Origin: CALMEC01 sp964628685
Lineage (GTDB): Bacteria > Actinomycetota > Thermoleophilia > Miltoncostaeales > Miltoncostaeaceae
Direction: 5' to 3'
Assembly: GCA_964628685.1 (NCBI GenBank)
Contig: CAZVNM010000016.1
Span: forward strand, 1-13,277
DNA length: 13,277 bases
Part shown: one piece after another, positions 11,740 to 13,277 of the stretch
Position numbering within the stretch: the first letter of the stretch is position 1
How the letters are laid out: every line of letters starts with the position of its first letter
The notes under the pieces: model-generated
The model's input: the letters and a program-made list of their open reading frames with translations, nothing else
Database searches by the model: none
Told to the model about the DNA's origin: nothing
Position numbers and translations under genes: made by a program

Positions 11740-12030
11740 ATGAGCACCACCCAGATTAGCCTCACCGGCACCGTCGACGCCAGCACCGGCCGCGTCGTCA
11801 TCCACAGCGACGACGACCACGACGCCCGGGCGAACGAGGCCGCCGGCGTCTACGAGATCGAGAAGCTCCAGCAGGACGAGGCCGCCGGTGACGACATGCG
11901 CCGCAAGCTCGACGCCGCCCTCCCCACCGGCTGGGAGGTCACCGACTGGGACTACCGCCACGACCCGACGGAGATCCCGATCACCGTGACGCTGATGTCA
12001 CACATCACCGACATTCGGGGGGCGCGATGA
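11740..12030 (+). CDS. Small acidic protein of unknown function
   Basis: This 96-residue protein starts at ATG 11740 after a strong AGGAGGA. It is acidic, beginning with a strand-like segment (QISLTGTVDASTGRVVI) and a helical middle (ARANEAAGVYEIEKLQQDEA). Its C-terminal part includes GWEVTDWDYRHDP, which reads like a small alpha/beta domain. The family is not recognised. Strong promoter and SD signals suggest high expression. Its stop overlaps the next start (ATGA). Confidence 0.75.
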   Translation: MSTTQISLTGTVDASTGRVVIHSDDDHDARANEAAGVYEIEKLQQDEAAGDDMRRKLDAALPTGWEVTDWDYRHDPTEIPITVTLMSHITDIRGAR

Positions 12031-12116
12031 CCCGTCGCACCCGTACTACCTCGGCACGGCCCCCGTCCGCTTCCAGCGGGCGGGCCGCGCCCCGCCGCCG
12101 GGTGGGTGCGTGGTGA
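12027..12116 (+). CDS. 29-residue basic peptide
   Basis: The ORF has ATG 12027 in a four-base overlap with the previous stop and a TGA at 12114-12116 that overlaps the next ATG by one base. The product is Arg/Ser/Pro-rich (MTRRTRTTSARPP, then APRRRVGAW). Only the coupling at both ends supports it. It may serve mainly to pass ribosomes to the HTH gene. Confidence 0.4.
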   Translation: MTRRTRTTSARPPSASSGRAAPRRRVGAW

Positions 12117-12322
12117 TGGCGTCCGTCTTGGAGGCGTTGCACCGTGCCGCACGTGAGGAGCGGGCGGCCCGCCAGGCGGCCGAGGAGGCGCTCGCCGAGC
12201 GGGACCGGCTGATCAAGCAGGCCCGCGAGGAGGGGCATCCCGTCGTCGTGATCGGCGAGGTGGTGGGGATCAGCCGGCAGCAAGCCCACCGGATCGCCAC
12301 GAGCAACGAGACACTCTCGTGA
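12116..12322 (+). CDS. Small coiled-coil + HTH DNA-binding protein
   Basis: This 68-residue protein has an N-terminal charged helix with heptad-like spacing (LEALHRAAREERAARQAAEE, then ALAERDRLIKQAREEG) and a C-terminal helix-turn-helix (VVVIGEVVGISRQQAHRIA). This is the layout of small dimeric DNA-binding proteins found in actinophage and plasmid backbones. ATG 12116 overlaps the preceding stop (TGATG); GTG codons at 12110 and 12113 are alternatives. It probably regulates this small operon. Confidence 0.72.
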   Translation: MASVLEALHRAAREERAARQAAEEALAERDRLIKQAREEGHPVVVIGEVVGISRQQAHRIATSNETLS

Positions 12323-12461
12323 CAGACCGTTTGCGATCCGACACCGACTTCTCCGTTGACTAGAAAAAGCGGGATGCCAGGGGTACGATCATGGCAAGTC
12401 GGCGGTCACTGCCTACGGCATATACGCACGACAGCCGGTCGTCGCAGTTGCAAGCGTCCTG

Positions 12462-12566
12462 ATGGCGGCCGCCGCACTCGCTTGGGCAGTCCGGAGGAAG
12501 TCGACAACACCGACCGTATCCGCGCCCAGTGACATAACTGATACCCCGCCGGACGAGCGTATCTAG
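12462..12566 (+). CDS. Possible small membrane peptide or relic
   Basis: The frame is open from just after a TGA at 12357-12359 to the TAG at 12564. It encodes ARQPVVAVASVLMAAAALAW, a good membrane helix, then VRRKSTTPTV and an acidic tail. The only ATG (12462) is in the middle of the helix. A shift of one base near 12391 would link it to a better-placed ATG. It may be a decayed small membrane protein gene. The rest of 12323-12461 has only a -10-like TACGAT (12384-12389). Confidence 0.25.
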   Translation: MAAAALAWAVRRKSTTPTVSAPSDITDTPPDERI

Positions 12567-12570
12567 ACCG

Positions 12571-12996
12571 TCAGCGGCAGCGGCTGAGCGGGACCGCGGC
12601 GATCTGCCGGGCGCGCGCCGTGTAGCTGGCGGCCGCGGCGAGGCTGACACGCCGAGCCGCCGGGTTCGTGGTGACGGCGGCGATCCGCCGGCGTTCCTGG
12701 GCGACCTCGAGGAAGACGGTGGAGGTGACGTTGACGAGCGCGTTGTGTTCGCGCTGCAGGCGGCGTCTGTCCATGCACGCCTCACGGACGATCAGGTCCT
12801 GCGCCCGGTCGTTGTGAGCCTGCGCCTCACGGACCTGGGAGGTGGTGTTGTTGACGGTGATGATGCTCGCGACGATGGCGCCGGCGAGGGTGCAGAGGAA
12901 GCCGCAGACGATGAGGGCGATGAGCGTCAAGTCGGTGCGGCGCTTCAGGTCGGGGCGCCGGCGGCCGCGGTCGCCGAGGCCGTGGTCACGGCTCAT
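12571..12996 (-). CDS. Single-pass membrane protein of unknown function
   Basis: This 141-residue protein has a basic cytoplasmic N-terminus (GRRRPDLKRRTD) and one membrane helix (LTLIALIVCGFLCTLAGAIV, ~23-42). A long helical outward part follows (SQVREAQAHNDRAQDLIVRE, then RRRLQREHNALVNV), with cysteines near residues 74 and 140. The ATG at 12996 overlaps the stop of the upstream frame (ATGA). By size and topology it resembles small phage membrane proteins near lysis genes, but I see no specific family. Confidence 0.72.
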   Translation of the reverse strand: MSRDHGLGDRGRRRPDLKRRTDLTLIALIVCGFLCTLAGAIVASIITVNNTTSQVREAQAHNDRAQDLIVREACMDRRRLQREHNALVNVTSTVFLEVAQERRRIAAVTTNPAARRVSLAAAASYTARARQIAAVPLSRCR

Positions 12997-13277
12997 TTGA
13001 TGGCTCCTGTGGCGAAGAGGATGACGACGAGGACGCAGGCGGCGATGCAGACGGAGTTGAATCCCGTCGAGATGCCGGACTGATCGCCCGTGTCGCCCGG
13101 TCCACCCCCAACGCCGTAAAGGCGAACCCCACCAACCCCAATGCCGCCTGGACGATCGTCCCGGCCGGCCCCCTGGGTGTGACCGCCTCGTGGATCAAAA
13201 GGCCGAGGGCGACGACGACGCACGCCATCGCCGCCACGATCGTGAACCGCGTCGGGGTCCAGCGGCCTGTGCCTGTC
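12986..13277 (-). CDS. Small membrane protein, 5' end beyond window
   Basis: The frame is open to the right edge (TPTRFTIVAAMACVVVALGL...). GTG 13237 and ATG 13228 are internal start candidates. Two membrane helices are visible: MACVVVALGLLIHEAV and IVQAALGLVGFAFTALGV. After residue ~55 the sequence becomes a low-complexity Ser/Pro run (SPPASSSSSSSPQEPSNEP), because another frame with a third membrane helix overlaps it. The true product may therefore end near VDRATRAIS or continue in the other frame. Confidence 0.6.
   Translation of the reverse strand, partial: TGTGRWTPTRFTIVAAMACVVVALGLLIHEAVTPRGPAGTIVQAALGLVGFAFTALGVDRATRAISPASRRDSTPSASPPASSSSSSSPQEPSNEP
12993..13118 (-). CDS. Overlapping membrane-helix frame, possible -1 frameshift extension
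   Basis: This frame encodes GFNSVCIAACVLVVILFATGAIK and ends in a four-base ATGA overlap with the next gene, as real genes here do. It has no ATG, GTG or TTG start between about 13000 and 13220. It lies -1 to the upstream membrane-protein frame, which contains a run of five G (TTGGGGGTGG, about 13108-13117 on the plus strand as its complement) where ribosomes could slip. The left boundary of the joined product is therefore uncertain. A sequencing or natural one-base deletion would look the same. Confidence 0.4.
   Translation of the reverse strand, partial: YGVGGGPGDTGDQSGISTGFNSVCIAACVLVVILFATGAIK

Noticed and set aside
12391..12465. Short plus-strand ORF from the ATG at 12391.
   Set aside because: It ends after about two dozen codons, has no Shine-Dalgarno, and lies too close to the only -10-like motif. 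It matters only as a possible lost start for the membrane peptide frame.
1..13277. CRISPR array, insertion-sequence ends, rRNA, or a second copy of the tRNA 3' segment (the other att site).
   Set aside because: I looked for regular spaced repeats, transposase motifs and the T-arm sequence elsewhere in the window and saw none.

Overview
The window is very GC-rich DNA, most likely from an actinomycete (Actinomycetota). The signs are the strongly GC-biased third codon positions, frequent GTG starts, leaderless promoters, a Gp3-like phage protein of the type found in actinobacteriophages, and GAAC-N4-GTTC dyads like the LexA box of Gram-positive bacteria. I cannot name a genus. The left edge holds the 3' part of a tRNA-Ala(GGC) gene. 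A tyrosine integrase on the minus strand reads toward and into that tRNA, so the window is one end (attL or attR) of an integrated prophage or phage-derived island. I found no second copy of the tRNA 3' end, so the other junction lies outside the window.

Left arm (1-5228, minus strand): one promoter at about 5236-5263 starts a 12-gene operon. In order it encodes an HTH regulator, four small unknown proteins (one with a C-terminal membrane anchor), a PD-(D/E)XK exonuclease, a Gp3-like protein, two small unknown proteins, an exported SLT lytic transglycosylase, a small HTH/excisionase-like protein, and the integrase. With the starts chosen here, all eleven junctions are 4-bp stop/start overlaps (ATGA or GTGA). 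This looks like the early, recombination and integration/excision block.

Right arm (5336-10209, mainly plus strand): a divergent HTH gene is followed by what looks like a repeated accessory module. The module has an Xre-type regulator, a short antisense ORF over the regulator's 3' end, and an exported or membrane-anchored protein. Two of the exported proteins (5847-6380 and 8739-9308) share an exact cysteine spacing (C-x14-C-x29-C-x57-C) with almost no other identity. Two genes in this arm (5847 and 6560) begin inside the same LexA-like palindrome, GAACACATGTTC. Between the modules, on the minus strand, an HTH gene was cut after its helix-turn-helix and joined out of frame to the 3' half of a phage tail-collar gene. 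The second module ends with a 38-residue SHOCT-domain peptide and a secreted protein made of two diverged tandem repeats.

Far right (10234-13277): first a two-gene, 4-bp-overlapping pair resembling DUF6978 and DUF1828/DUF1829, a candidate defence or stress cassette. Then comes a promoter-driven set of three small genes ending in an HTH protein. Last, on the minus strand, are small membrane proteins that run to the right edge and include a possible -1 frameshift pair.

The best candidate for an undescribed system is the repeated Xre/antisense-ORF/exported four-cysteine protein module with its start-codon dyads. The functional reading is inference. The cysteine spacing, the palindromes, the gene overlaps and the chimeric gene are visible directly in the sequence.
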